64,000 nucleotides of DNA, from contig JAPZLL010000006.1 in the NCBI GenBank assembly GCA_036250225.1, forward strand, positions 992,001-1,056,000, read 5' to 3'. The position numbers and the translations under genes are program-made. A model generated the notes under the pieces. It ran no database searches, had not been told where the DNA came from, and worked only from the letters and a program-made list of their open reading frames with translations. The first letter of the stretch is position 1. Every line of letters begins with the position of its first letter. Source of the DNA: Cercophora sp. LCS_1 (Eukaryota; Ascomycota; Sordariomycetes; Sordariales; Lasiosphaeriaceae). Shown here piece by piece: positions 11,319-21,486 of the stretch.

Positions 11319-13701
11319 GAGTCCAAACCTAACACCCCAAGCGCCTCATATGGCGCAGGACGCAGTGCAAGTTGCACGGCATACTAGTGCTCTGTATCCC
11401 AACCCAACCATCCAGCCTGGGAGCTCGAATCCGCTCCGAAACTGATGGGAGCCGGCCAGCAGCACTGTTCGTTGGGTGGCCCGCGAGGACTGGACCGGGC
11501 TGGACCAACGTCTTCCACTCCGCAGGCCGTGCACCACTGGTTGTCAGCAACATGGAGGACGCTACTGCAGAGGATCTTGGGGGGCGCGCTGGACTTGACC
11601 ACCACACTACCAACTAACGGTCCTGGACCTGTGCTTCGTCCTCCCGCCCCAGCGGGACGGCTTCACGGTCCTGCTGTGCGCAGACGACACCGTTACGCCA
11701 AACCTGCTTGGGCAGGCAGGAAGAGAGCACAAGCAACGAGTGAGGGGATCCCGTTCCACTGTCCCTCGGTGATATCTCTCTCAGCATTGCTTCTTGTGCT
11801 CCGATGTCTGTTGATTTCCCAGGGACGTTATGACAGACCGCGAGCAGCTCCAGCGACCTGATCCTACCTTTCCGGCTCAGTCAACGGAGCGTTGCATCTC
11901 GGATCAGGGAGCTCACTTTTGACCCCCGAAAAGCAAACAACAGGCCCCAAAGGTACTCTAGGACCGCGGTGGGGGAGTGCCGACGTGGCATTCTCCTCTT
12001 CCGGGGGAGCCTCCAAACACGTTGCGTGCCATGCTGCGCAGCACGGGGTGGAAAGAAAGGGCGCTGAGCGAGGTGACGCCGCGCGTGGTGGTTGCGCAGT
12101 CTTGCAGCATCCTGTCAAGTTGTCTTGGATCCGGGATGTTCCTTTCGGAAGGGAGCCGACCCGGTGACAATCCGTCCCCTACAGTCGCCTACGGAATGCT
12201 GCGGGCTTACAGCACGGGATAGCAGCATCCATTCTTCTGCTGCCAGGCTGACGCAAGCCCATGAGGTGGATAGCGGGTGCACACGCGAGTTTCAACGGCC
12301 GTGATTCAAAAAGAGAAGATATCCACGGATATATTGCACAACGCGCGTCGTTGTGCCATGCCGGACAGATCATCCCGATTGATGTTCAGAATTTTCCAGA
12401 TCTCCTAGTGATCAAAAAGATTTCCCTATAGAAACTGATTTGTGGTGAACGGTAGGGCTTAGCAAAAAAACGCAAAACTGTCGACCCTTGATCCCTGCCC
12501 CACCTGAAGCTGAGCAGGGGCTGCTTGTTGGGGGTTTGAGTGGCCGGCGGGGGAAAAGTGACGACGTCCATTCCGAAGCGGAAGGAGCCATCTCTTTGGG
12601 GGCTGCAATTGGCCAACCCCTCCTGGTAAAATCGTTTCAAGATCGCACAGGTCGTTTTTTTTTTTTCCCATCTTGCTAAGCATCACTTTTTGCTCCGAAG
12701 CCTGCGATGGTTATATTGTACCGTTTTTACACATGGTTCTCGCTGAGATGCGGGCCAGCCAAACGGCGCCCCGTTCTTGTTTCCTTGTTTCCGGCTTCCT
12801 GGCTCAACACAAGCAAGCAGACAGTCTTGGAGCGGGCCATGGCGAGATTCGAGGGTACCTGCTGCTCCCAGGGGGTTCCTAATCTAATCTCAAGTTGCAC
12901 GGTGGGACGATCCAATCAGAGATTTTCCGCCAGTCAACGTTTAGCATGTTTCTTTCCTTCAGGCGGACGTCCTGTCGACGACGAAGCGAAGTACAGCTGA
13001 GGATTGCAGCGGCGCCGCAGCACAGAAACGCACGCCCGCCTCGATCCAGCATAGGACAGCCATGATGGCTGCGTCTTCAGCAATGGTTGCATTGCCAGAG
13101 AGCCACAACCAGCATTGCGGCTCCCGTCACAGTGGACTGTCACACAGTGCCAGCGCCGACGTCGAAAGAGGGCGCGTCAATGTCACGTCGAATCCCTCCA
13201 CTCGCCCCTTTCATGTTTCACATGGCCCTTGGGAACAAAGTGGAGGAACAAGCAAAAAGCGCCGGGGCGCATCCCTACCAACCCACACTGTTGCCGAGCA
13301 CGAAATTCTTGCCTTGCGTGGTAGGCCCATCCCTGCTGGGGCTGACGCCAGGCCGGGAATCCGGAACCGAGTGCGGTGTGTGCGGATGCACGTCCATGGC
13401 GACGAGCACAAAGGTGGGAAGGATTCGGCCGTCCATTCCGAAGATGCAGCCCCCCAGCTTGTTGGGCTCGCAGGTGCAGCAGGCCACCAGTGCAGAGCCA
13501 GCCAACCACTTAGCAGAACCGGTGGATGACTGCTGCGAGCAAAACCCAAAGCGGATGGCCGATCCCGTCGACGGTGCCGCGTCCGTACGCCGGAGCCCAT
13601 CGAAAGCCAGCCGAACCGAACCAAGGTGCATGGCTGCCGTCCCATCGGCCATGATTCGAAACCCAACGCGAGCCCAGCCAGAGCAGAGCGAGCGAACCCC
13701 A

Positions 13702-13732
<31 letters not shown>
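13702..13732. repeat. (GAC)n trinucleotide repeat
   Basis: About ten tandem GAC units. In one frame they would encode a poly-Asp run inside a 230-codon open frame, but that frame otherwise has no gene-like features, so I treat it as a noncoding microsatellite. Confidence 0.9.
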
Positions 13733-13733
<1 letters not shown>

Positions 13734-14296
13734 CAACGGGGCAAAGGATGAAAGAGAAATAACGGAGGCCCCAAAATAGACGCGGTTAAGGTGTGCTCGT
13801 CGTGACGTGATCTCGCCAACCCAACCCGCCCCCAGGTTTGCGTGGAGCGGTGCCGCGATAAGACCCCCTGATATTGGCCGGCTCACCACTCCGTCCCGTC
13901 TCACGGGGTGCTCGGGAGGGGGGGCAAAGGACTGAAAGCGATCCCAAGCACCGAACGACGTCGCGGGGACCCAGCCCCAAATTGGTCTGGACCGCCCGAT
14001 TGCCGAAATCCGGTGAAGATGGTCGGCTCCGCACGCACGGTTGGATTAAAATAGCTTTACTCTGATCCCAACAACTCGAGCCCAGATGACAGCGACAAAG
14101 TACATCTATCTCCGTTTCTGCACAAGGTCAGCGCAGCTAGAGAAGCGTGTGCGTGGCGTGTGACAACAAGGCGACAGAAGCGGGAGGTTTTGAAACCGGG
14201 GCGTGTTTCCCCAGCACGGGATTACGTTCGGAAGGCGGGCGAGATGTCGCGGGGCACGATCTGACCAAAAGGCAGACGATCCCGACCGGCTGTGCA

Positions 14297-14318
14297 CTCG
14301 GGGGTTCGCTACCCCGAG
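14297..14318. repeat. Seven-base-pair hairpin
   Basis: CTCGGGG and CCCCGAG flank the loop GTTCGCTA. The loop recalls a tRNA T-arm, but it has eight bases, fails the TTCRANY pattern and has no tRNA body around it. Confidence 0.5.
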
Positions 14319-16791
14319 GATGAGTTGTCGTCACAGAGAGCACAGCAGCAGTGCGTCTCGAGCTTCGCGCGAAAGGCAGTTGCACAAACCAGACGGCCGT
14401 GATCCAGCCGGCTGCTCCCTCGGACGGCAGACGTAGCGAAACGAGCATGGCGCATATGTGTAGCGCTGCAGCATCGCAGCAAGTGGTGTCAACGTCATGG
14501 GGGCAGTGGATGTCTCAGACCCGCAGGAAAGCAAGCAAGCAGCGAAAAGCAGCCGTCCCCCATCAACGACTGATGTCGCCGGGGAACTTCTCCACAGCGA
14601 TGCATGTAGTGTAACCGACGGGCGACAAAATCCAGACTATGGGCCGACCGACATGAGAGGGCGTGGAGCCCAATACCGCCAGCCGTGCCAGCCCTTCCGA
14701 TTCGCACCGCCCACCAGCACGATCTCGGAGCCAAGTCGCCCTCCCACCATGTTCGTCGCGGTTCTCGGCAGCCAAAGATTCGACCGCGGCCTATCGTAGG
14801 TTTGGTTTTGCATATAGCCGCGCCTGTTATACCGCGCCCTACGGCGAGGCACGTCGGAGTACGGATAAGCCCAATATGTCGCTACCAATATACCGCCCTC
14901 CAGCTGCCAAGACTGGCGGGACTTTGATATTGGCGATGGCGCTGTGATGCTACGGCACGGCAGGGTCCTATCCATCGCTGGTCAGCACAAGTCGACTGTC
15001 GCACATGTTGGCTCGCCCGCCATCCGTCGTCAGTTATCACATGCATGCGGTGCGGCCTCCATCTGACAGCGTGCAGGCAAGCTACCTGTACCGAGGAGTC
15101 CCGTTGTCGACGAGGAGGTTGCCGAGCCGTATTCGGCTTCCCAAACATGACATGGCTGAGTGGCTGGCACGCAGTGGAGGACAGGCCCATTTTGAATTTT
15201 TGCGCACGGCGGGTACCGACCAAGAGGCTAGCTTCTGCGTCCCAGCGCTACCAACGGCTGCGGTCGCTAGTGTGGGCTTGGACTGCTACCGAACATGGCG
15301 CCGTCTTCTAGCGCAACTGGTCGATGCGACGGCGGGCCTGGCTCGGTCGAGCTGCCGAACTCCGCTGCTGATCCTGACCATCCGTCGTGTCGTTCCGGCC
15401 TGATCGCCGTAGACGGGAGGAAATGGAAGTTTCTTCGAGAAGGCGATCGTCGACAAACAGCCGCGCCCCAACGCGCCATCGCCTTTGGCCTTCCTCAGAC
15501 AGTTGATGTCAGAGACAACTGGACGGGCGACCGTCCGACTGAGCCGAAGGTGCAGTGCTGGGAACCCCGCGGTATCCGGCTGCTGGCTTGGCTGCTAGCA
15601 CTGAGGAAATATTCCCCGCAACCCGAGCGCAAAATAGGGTTTTGGGCCAATGGGTGGCATGGCGCATCCGAGATTCACAAAACGGAGATCCAGAAGTGTG
15701 ACAAGCGGCGTCCCTGTTTGCGTGGCTGACGCTAGGCTTGGTTTGGGAAACCTCTTCGCCGTGATTCCGATGAGCCCTGGGCTCCGCTGCATGCCCTTGC
15801 CGCGAGCCTCTTTGCTCCACACAAGCTTCGGGCCGGCAACTGCCGCACGAGCTTGCCGGCCTATCGCACGCATTGCAGCGTCTGCTGGCAGGGCAAGCAG
15901 TCGCCTGCAACGTTGACAAGAAGAAGGAAGGTGATGGCCACACCCTCGTGGGCATCGCGGAGCAAGAGTCCTGCAATCTCGGGCACCACAGACAGGCCCT
16001 CAAGCGTGCCGCTCAATGGGTTTTGGTGCCGAGCCCTTGGGCGTTTGTCGCCAGTGGCCGGATGCAACGCTGAGTTTTGTGAAGCATGGCTGGCTCTGGT
16101 GCCGTGCGCACCAGCGATTCCGAGGCGCATCAACGTCTCTCGGCGGGGTTCAGCTGACACTTTGTTGCTTTGACCGTTGGGAGTTTGGAAATAGGAGAAG
16201 CATCCTGCTGTCGTCGTCTGTCTCGGTGACGACCTAGCGAGATCCGAACGAGTCTGAGATCCACCTCGGGCCGAGCCGTCGTCAGCGCGACGACGTGATA
16301 TGATGGGCTTATTAGAGACGAAGCGAGTTGCGAGGTTGTGTAACATGGTTGCAGTCGATCAATTAATCCGCTGACTACTCAACACTGAACGCTGTCGGCT
16401 GCACCGGCTATCCTCAACAAATAGCAACCTTGATTGTGCGACCCGTGCAATTGCCAACTCGCAAACACACAGTTGAAGCACACAGTTGTTGAATCTTGTC
16501 ATGGTATCTGTTGACAGTGATGCACTGAATGGGGTTAGATGAGTCTGGTCGGATGCCGCCGGTTGCCGATGATCAGGATAACCCCTCTTTGCGGCCACGA
16601 ATGAGAACAAGGGATGCTAAACCGCCATGGGTGCTGTGGACAAGATCGAGATGTTTGAGTAGCCAACTGAGTCACACGGTGTAGGCATTACGCTGGCTGT
16701 CCTCCTCGAGACCGAGTCTCATAAACACCACCATCTCCATCAATTGTTCTCAGAAATAGACACCTCAGTATAAACTTCTCAACCACTCAAC

Positions 16792-17880
16792 ATGTGCAAA
16801 TCACCCCTCCACCCCCTCCTCGTAGCCCTCCCAAAATGCGAACACCACGTCCACCTCGAAGGAACCCTCTCGCCCGAACTTCTCTTTGAACTGGCCGCAA
16901 AGAACAACATCACCCTCCCCTCAACACCCGAGTTTGTCCATCCCTCTCCTTACCGTAACCTCACTAACCAAAACAGATACACCTCTCCCACCACCCTCCA
17001 CACCCGCTACAACGCCTTCGCCTCCCTCGACGACTTTTTGTCGTACTACTACATCGGCTTCACCGTCCTCATCACCCCTTCTGACTATGAATCCCTCGCG
17101 TACGCCTATATCACCCTGGCAGCATCCCACAATGTCCGCCACGCCGAAATCTTTTTCGACCCCCAGGTCCATTTGTCACGGGGCGTTCCCATCTCGCATA
17201 TCCTATCCGGTTTCGAAGCCGCCTCGGTCAAGGCTCGCCAGGAATACGGTATCACCTCCCTTCTCATCCCTTGCCTCCTCCGACATCTACCAGTCCCGGA
17301 TATTTCTTTTCTTGATCTCTTCAACGGGACTGGTATGACTGGTTTTGGACTATGTTCCACAGAACTGGATAAACCACCTGCGTTATACGCAGATATCTTC
17401 ACTGCCGCTAGAGCGCGTGGGCTGCGAGTAACCGCACACGCGGGCGAGGAAGGGCCGGCTTCGTATGTCCACGAAGCAATCACACACCTCCAAGTGGAGA
17501 GGGTAGATCATGGGATTCGCGCTGCGGAGGATGAGGACGTGATGAAGATGTTGGCGGAGCGGGGAACCATGTTGACGGTTTGTCCTTTGAGTAATGTGCG
17601 GTTGAAAGCGGTACGGGGGATCGAAGAGGTACCGGTCAGAAAGTTTTTGGACAAGGGGGTTAGGTTTAGTTTGAATAGCGACGATCCGGCGTATTTTGGG
17701 GGGTATATCATGGAGAACTACTGTGCCGTTGAGGAGGCGTTTGGGTTGGGTGTGGAGGAGTGGGGGCGGATTGTAAGATGGGGGGTTGAGGGGAGTTGGT
17801 GTGATGAGGGGAGGAAGGGGGAGATTTTGAGGGAGGTGGAGGTCGTTTTGCGGGACTGGAGGCAGGATAATGGGGAGTAG
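16792..17880 (+). CDS. aah1: Adenine deaminase (adenine aminohydrolase, Aah1 type)
   Basis: Converts adenine to hypoxanthine in purine salvage. The protein follows the fungal Aah1 family from end to end: metal-binding HxH in PKCEHHVHLEG (His19, His21), YYYIG, LLRHLP, catalytic HAGEEGP, CPLSNVRL, and metal-ligand NSDDPAYFGGY near the end. I infer a 45-nt intron at 16932-16976 (GTTTGT...CACTAACC...CAG). Its removal deletes 15 residues that have no counterpart in the family and joins STPE to YTSPTTLHTRY, giving 347 residues. Because the intron is a multiple of three without a stop, the unspliced frame also stays open (362 residues). A TATAAA sits at 16769-16774, very close to the ATG, so it is unlikely to be the functional TATA box. 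Confidence 0.93.
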   Translation: MCKSPLHPLLVALPKCEHHVHLEGTLSPELLFELAAKNNITLPSTPEFVHPSPYRNLTNQNRYTSPTTLHTRYNAFASLDDFLSYYYIGFTVLITPSDYESLAYAYITLAASHNVRHAEIFFDPQVHLSRGVPISHILSGFEAASVKARQEYGITSLLIPCLLRHLPVPDISFLDLFNGTGMTGFGLCSTELDKPPALYADIFTAARARGLRVTAHAGEEGPASYVHEAITHLQVERVDHGIRAAEDEDVMKMLAERGTMLTVCPLSNVRLKAVRGIEEVPVRKFLDKGVRFSLNSDDPAYFGGYIMENYCAVEEAFGLGVEEWGRIVRWGVEGSWCDEGRKGEILREVEVVLRDWRQDNGE

Positions 17881-18030
17881 GTGGTGGGCGAGGGAGGGGC
17901 TGGAATAGAGGCTGAAAGTTGAAGGGCGAGGAAGAGGGGCTTCAAGCCGGCACCAACTACGTCCAGTATGCCGAATTCTCTTCTCTCAAGCAACATTGCA
18001 ACTCCTCACTTGTAAGCAGAACAATCCCAG

Positions 18031-18165
18031 ACGGTTGTATCATCTCTTTGGCATCCTTACCTGATGAACATCACCAAGAGCAAGGGTACGCTCTTTTTGT
18101 CTTGTTGTCTTTGTGCGTAGGACGCCGGCTGTTCAAGTGTTGTGCTGTAACTTGCTTTTTGCTAT
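18031..18165 (+). repeat. Repeat family copy A (most diverged)
   Basis: It shares with copies B-D the order: CATCCTTRC-like motif, GGGTACG-like start (18086), T-rich tract, TAG at 18118-18120, then GACGCCGGCTGTTCAAGTG. The left portion is poorly conserved. Confidence 0.5.
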
Positions 18166-18247
18166 TGGTGTCCTCACCATGTCTGCGATTTTGCGTGCTT
18201 CGTTGTTCTAGTCCTCACAGTGCATGGCGCTGGCTCTGGTGTGGCTG

Positions 18248-18430
18248 TGTGGGTATACAGGTTGGTGAAGCTGGGCTGCCTTTCGTCACATCCTTGCATT
18301 TGATCGATTGCCAAAAACGATTGGCCAACTGCAGGGGTATGATTCTCTGCTTTTTTTCCCCTTTTTTGTCAAGTCCTTTTCAGGACGCCGGCGGTTCGAG
18401 TGTCATTGGGTAGCTTGTGGTTGTTTTTGC
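18248..18430 (+). repeat. Repeat family copy B
   Basis: In order: GGGTATACAGGTTGG, GGCTGCC, TCACATCCTTGCATTTGAT, GATTGCC, CAGGGGTATGATT (core start 18336), a 40-base pyrimidine tract ending TTTTCAG (18383), then GACGCCGGCGGTTCGAGTG and TTTTTGCTC. Blocks match copies C and D in the same order, with small gaps. Confidence 0.65.
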
Positions 18431-18849
18431 TCTTTTGGGGGGCTAGTAATTTCATCTGATGTTGGGACAGTGCTTGGAAGGTCGGGTGGACTGCGTTGGC
18501 GTCTCGGGGCAGAAGGGGGTTGAATGTTTTGTCTTTGAGTTCGGGTAGGTAGGCATCTTGATTCTGACCAGCTGCACGGCTGTTTTTCTTTTTCTTTCTC
18601 CTTTTACATGTGGGCTGCTTGGTGAAGGGCAGTTCAACTACCTTATGTGAACAGGGGCTTCGTGTTGTTTCTAGCTCATGACCAGGGGCTTGGACTGACG
18701 AAGCAGAATGAACTGCTGCTATATATTAATGGAAGTATTGCAGGAGAGTAAAATCAGTGAGTATTGGGATGATGGGAAAACTATGTGTCTTGTCCTGAAT
18801 GCCCCGCAGGGTGCTGGGAGTGTTGGGAGTTGTGCTGCGGCTGCCGCCG

Positions 18850-19030
18850 TGCTGGTAGTGAGATATAAGTTAGAATTCTTTGGACAGCCATTGTCATATC
18901 CCTGCATCTGGTTGATGGCGTGACGGCCGTGAACAAGGTGCAGGGGTATGATTTTGTCGTTCTTTTTTTGTTTACGTAGCGCCGGGGGTTCGAGTGCCAT
19001 CGGGTGGGTAGTGCCATGTTTTTGCTCCGG
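18850..19030 (+). repeat. Repeat family copy C
   Basis: It shows GAGATATAAG, GGACAGCC, TCATATCCCTGCATCTGGT, CAGGGGTATGATT (core start 18946), a T-rich tract ending ACGTAG (18979), then CGCCGGGGGTTCGAGTGCCATCGGG and TTTTTGCTC. It is the closest relative of copy B. Confidence 0.65.
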
Positions 19031-19290
19031 GCACACACGCCATGTCAAGGTGAAGACAAACAGGAAGCCAGCTGACGCCGCCTCAAGCAGTCTCTACTCA
19101 GTGCTCCAGTGCTTTGAATATCACTTTAAGGCCTCTAGACCATTGTCTGAGATGTTGGGAGGTCCGTCTTTTCAGGAGAATGGCCCTGAATTATTGTCGT
19201 ACCCTTCATTTTGTTTGGGACCTGTCTGTGGCGACTGAGATTCCCAGCCCTGTCAGAAAACGGGCCAGCCTTGGGACGAAAGGACTAGCT

Positions 19291-19460
19291 TGTGGGGTAT
19301 ATAGACTGGTTTCTCTGGCAGCCCTTTCACATAGCCTTGCGTCTTATTGATTGCCTAAAAACCTTCACTCAGGTGGAGGAGTATGATTTTTTACTTTTTC
19401 TTTCTTTCTTATCTGGGTGACGCCGGCAGTTCCAGTCCCACTGGCCGGACATTTCTTTGC
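19291..19460 (+). repeat. Repeat family copy D
   Basis: It shows TGGGGTATATAGACTGG, GGCAGCCC, TCACATAGCCTTGCGTCTTAT, GATTGCC, GGAGTATGATT (core start 19381), a long CT tract, then GACGCCGGCAGTTCCAGTCCC. The AG that closes the core in copies A-C is missing here. Confidence 0.6.
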
Positions 19461-19934
19461 ACCCATCCATGACTAAATTCACAGAGGCATCTCCTCGCTC
19501 ATGCCGATGGTCATTGCTCATTTTCAAAGCACACATTGCTGCCTTGGCATTTGATTTGGCACGTAAAGTGGCCAATTTGAGCTCCGTCAAAAGCCATCGC
19601 TCTCCATCACGGCTACTTGTCAATCTGAACCATGAAGAAACTACAGACCACGAGCAGGCTAATTCCTAGAAATTTCCATGTTCGTTGTGATTGGTGTCAT
19701 GTAAAAGCCATCATATCAATCAAACGGCGTGATGGCCCCAAATTCACGACACGATCGGGAGTCAAAATAAAGCCCAAGCAATATAACCTCCAAATAAAGT
19801 TGCATCACCCCTACCACCCGTCTCGGCCCGGCTCATAATGTGGGTCAACAACTCTGCTCATCCCCACATTCTCCAACCGCCATCACCACCACCACAGTCA
19901 TTATCATCACCCTCATCATATCACCATCACTAAA

Positions 19935-20816
19935 ATGGCTTCCGACACATCCCTCTGGACCTCCACCCCCTGGCAGCCCCATCCCCATGGCCACCACAAA
20001 CCCTCAATCCCCTACCTCCCCGCCTCCTACCACCTCCAAACCCTCTCCGTCTGGATACCCTCCACCGGCAGCCAACCCCCTCCCGACATCCCCACCGCCA
20101 GCGGCACCTGGATCATCTACCTCCACGGCGGCGCCTGGCGCGATCCCCGCATCGACAGCCTCTCCTTCTCAGCAACAGCCTCACACATCCTCTCTTCATC
20201 ACCACCAGGAAAATTAGCAGGTCTAATCTCCCCCAACTACCGCCTCTCCCCCCACCCCTCCTTCCCCTCCAATACCAACGTGGCTCACCACCCCGATCAC
20301 ATCACCGACGTGATTCACGCCATTGCGTTCCTCCAACGCCTGGGCATAGCAGAGGAGTACATCCTAGTCGGCCACAGCTGCGGCGCTACACTTGCTTTTC
20401 AGACCGTGATGGGCTCAGCCAGATGGGGATTGGATACCAAAATTATAAAGCCAAAGACGGTGGTGGGGGTTAATGGGTTGTATGATCTTGTTGGGTTTAT
20501 TGAGGCCCCGCCAAAGGGGTTCGAGGGGTTGCGAGAGGCGTATGAGGAGTTTACGAGGGGTGCTTTTGGGAGTGACAGAGATGTGTGGAGGGGTGCTTGT
20601 CCTACTACGACAGAAAAGCGTTGGGTGGGAGAGTGGGAGGTTGTGTTGGCGCAGAGCGAGGAGGACGGGTTGGTGCCTAGGGGGCAGTTGGTTGGATTGA
20701 GACACAGGTTGGAGGGGGATGGGATTGTGGTTAGGGAGGCGAGCATTGGAGGGGAGCATGATGGGGTTTGGGAGAGAGGGGAGGAGTTGGCGGGGATATT
20801 GGTGGGTTTGATCTAG
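19935..20816 (+). CDS. bna7: Kynurenine formamidase
   Basis: Hydrolyses N-formyl-L-kynurenine to kynurenine and formate, the second step of tryptophan degradation toward NAD. The single exon encodes 293 residues, the usual size for the fungal enzyme. The family signature HGGAW is at 64-68 (oxyanion hole), the nucleophile Ser148 is in GHSCGAT, Asp244 is in SEEDGLVP and His275 is in GEHDGVW, so the alpha/beta-hydrolase triad is complete. The ATG at 19935 is the first in frame after a CAT-repeat-rich leader. Codon choice changes from C-rich in the first half to G-rich in the second half, as also seen in aah1. It lies between aah1 and glutamate decarboxylase, all on the same strand but with separate promoters. 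Confidence 0.9.
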   Translation: MASDTSLWTSTPWQPHPHGHHKPSIPYLPASYHLQTLSVWIPSTGSQPPPDIPTASGTWIIYLHGGAWRDPRIDSLSFSATASHILSSSPPGKLAGLISPNYRLSPHPSFPSNTNVAHHPDHITDVIHAIAFLQRLGIAEEYILVGHSCGATLAFQTVMGSARWGLDTKIIKPKTVVGVNGLYDLVGFIEAPPKGFEGLREAYEEFTRGAFGSDRDVWRGACPTTTEKRWVGEWEVVLAQSEEDGLVPRGQLVGLRHRLEGDGIVVREASIGGEHDGVWERGEELAGILVGLI

Positions 20817-21486
20817 TTTGCTGGTGAGATGGGATGATGGACGATGGAAGATGGAATGGGAGATAGGAATGGCTGAGTGAACGACAAACTTCCAGAATCC
20901 TCAGTATCGTGATGCTGTCTCCCATCGGACCACGCGCCGCACAGCCACGGTGAGGGGTGAGGCATTTCAAGGGGAATCGGATGGTGCGGGGGAGGGGTGA
21001 GCCACTAAGCGTTAGCGAGTCGTCTGCCCAACCTCGCCCCTGAATCCGAACAAGCTTTGAACGGCCCTACCTACATACTCTAGTAAGCTGCGTCACAGCC
21101 CAACCCGACGCCTCCTTTTCCATCAACCGTTTTTTGTTTTCTGTTTCGTTGGTTGTCGACTTTGCCATCTGCAACCTTCGCCGTGTCGGCTGTCTGTGTC
21201 TCGCACCTTCCCCGGCAGGTATGTATCCCCTCCATCCCCGCACCTGCGATCATGAGACGACGCAAACAGCCCCTAATTGAGCGCAACTACGTCACAGACC
21301 ACAGCTGCCAGTCAGCAGTTGGAGCTGACACACAACCACCAAGAACGAAAACATAAATACGGGTTGCATGCACTGCACTGCACTCCGAGTGCTTCACTCC
21401 ACACTTCCCTGCTTGCTTGCTTGCCGCACATCCAATCCAACCTAACACCCCACTTTAGCTCTCAACTGTAAGGTGACACAGTCAAG
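20817..21486 (+). promoter_or_regulatory. Promoter region of glutamate decarboxylase
   Basis: It contains the formamidase 3' flank and then a CT-rich promoter with an AT-rich box (ACATAAATAC near 21350), CACTGCACTGCACTCC direct repeats and GCTTGCTTGCTTGC before the ATG at 21487. No convincing gene is present. Confidence 0.4.

Larger units (their letters stand above)
9301..16791. other. Long region without a supportable gene
   Basis: About 7.5 kb of ordinary-looking GC-rich DNA with many short overlapping open frames on both strands. All have random-looking composition (rich in Arg, Cys, Trp, His) and no recognisable motif, and I could not assemble in-phase exons. It holds a (GAC)n repeat (13702-13732), a short palindrome (11299-11318) and a hairpin (14297-14318). 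It does not look strikingly AT-rich, so there is no obvious sign of RIP-decayed transposons. It may contain extended regulatory sequence or noncoding transcripts for the regulator to the left or adenine deaminase to the right. Confidence 0.45.
17881..19934. other. Intergenic region carrying a four-copy diverged repeat
   Basis: No protein gene could be supported. The interval holds four copies of a diverged repeat (listed separately) with an intron-like, T-rich core, plus the 3' flank of aah1 and the promoter of the formamidase gene. Base composition is lower in GC and richer in T than the flanking coding sequence. Confidence 0.5.

Noticed and set aside
13087..13779. 230-codon plus-strand frame with a poly-Asp run
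   Set aside because: Random-looking composition outside the (GAC)n repeat, a comparably long frame on the other strand (13275-13904), and no motif or splice partner.
14297..14318. Possible tRNA T-arm hairpin
   Set aside because: Eight-base loop, wrong loop consensus and no tRNA body nearby.
9301..16791. Decayed transposon explanation for the gene-poor interval
   Set aside because: No terminal repeats, no reverse-transcriptase or transposase motifs in any frame, and no obvious AT-skew of the kind RIP leaves.
18384..18410. tRNA-like GGTTCGAG boxes in the 18-19 kb repeats
   Set aside because: The five bases either side of the TTCGAGT loop do not pair in any copy, no acceptor or anticodon stem is present, and an A-box-like sequence is seen only in copy B.
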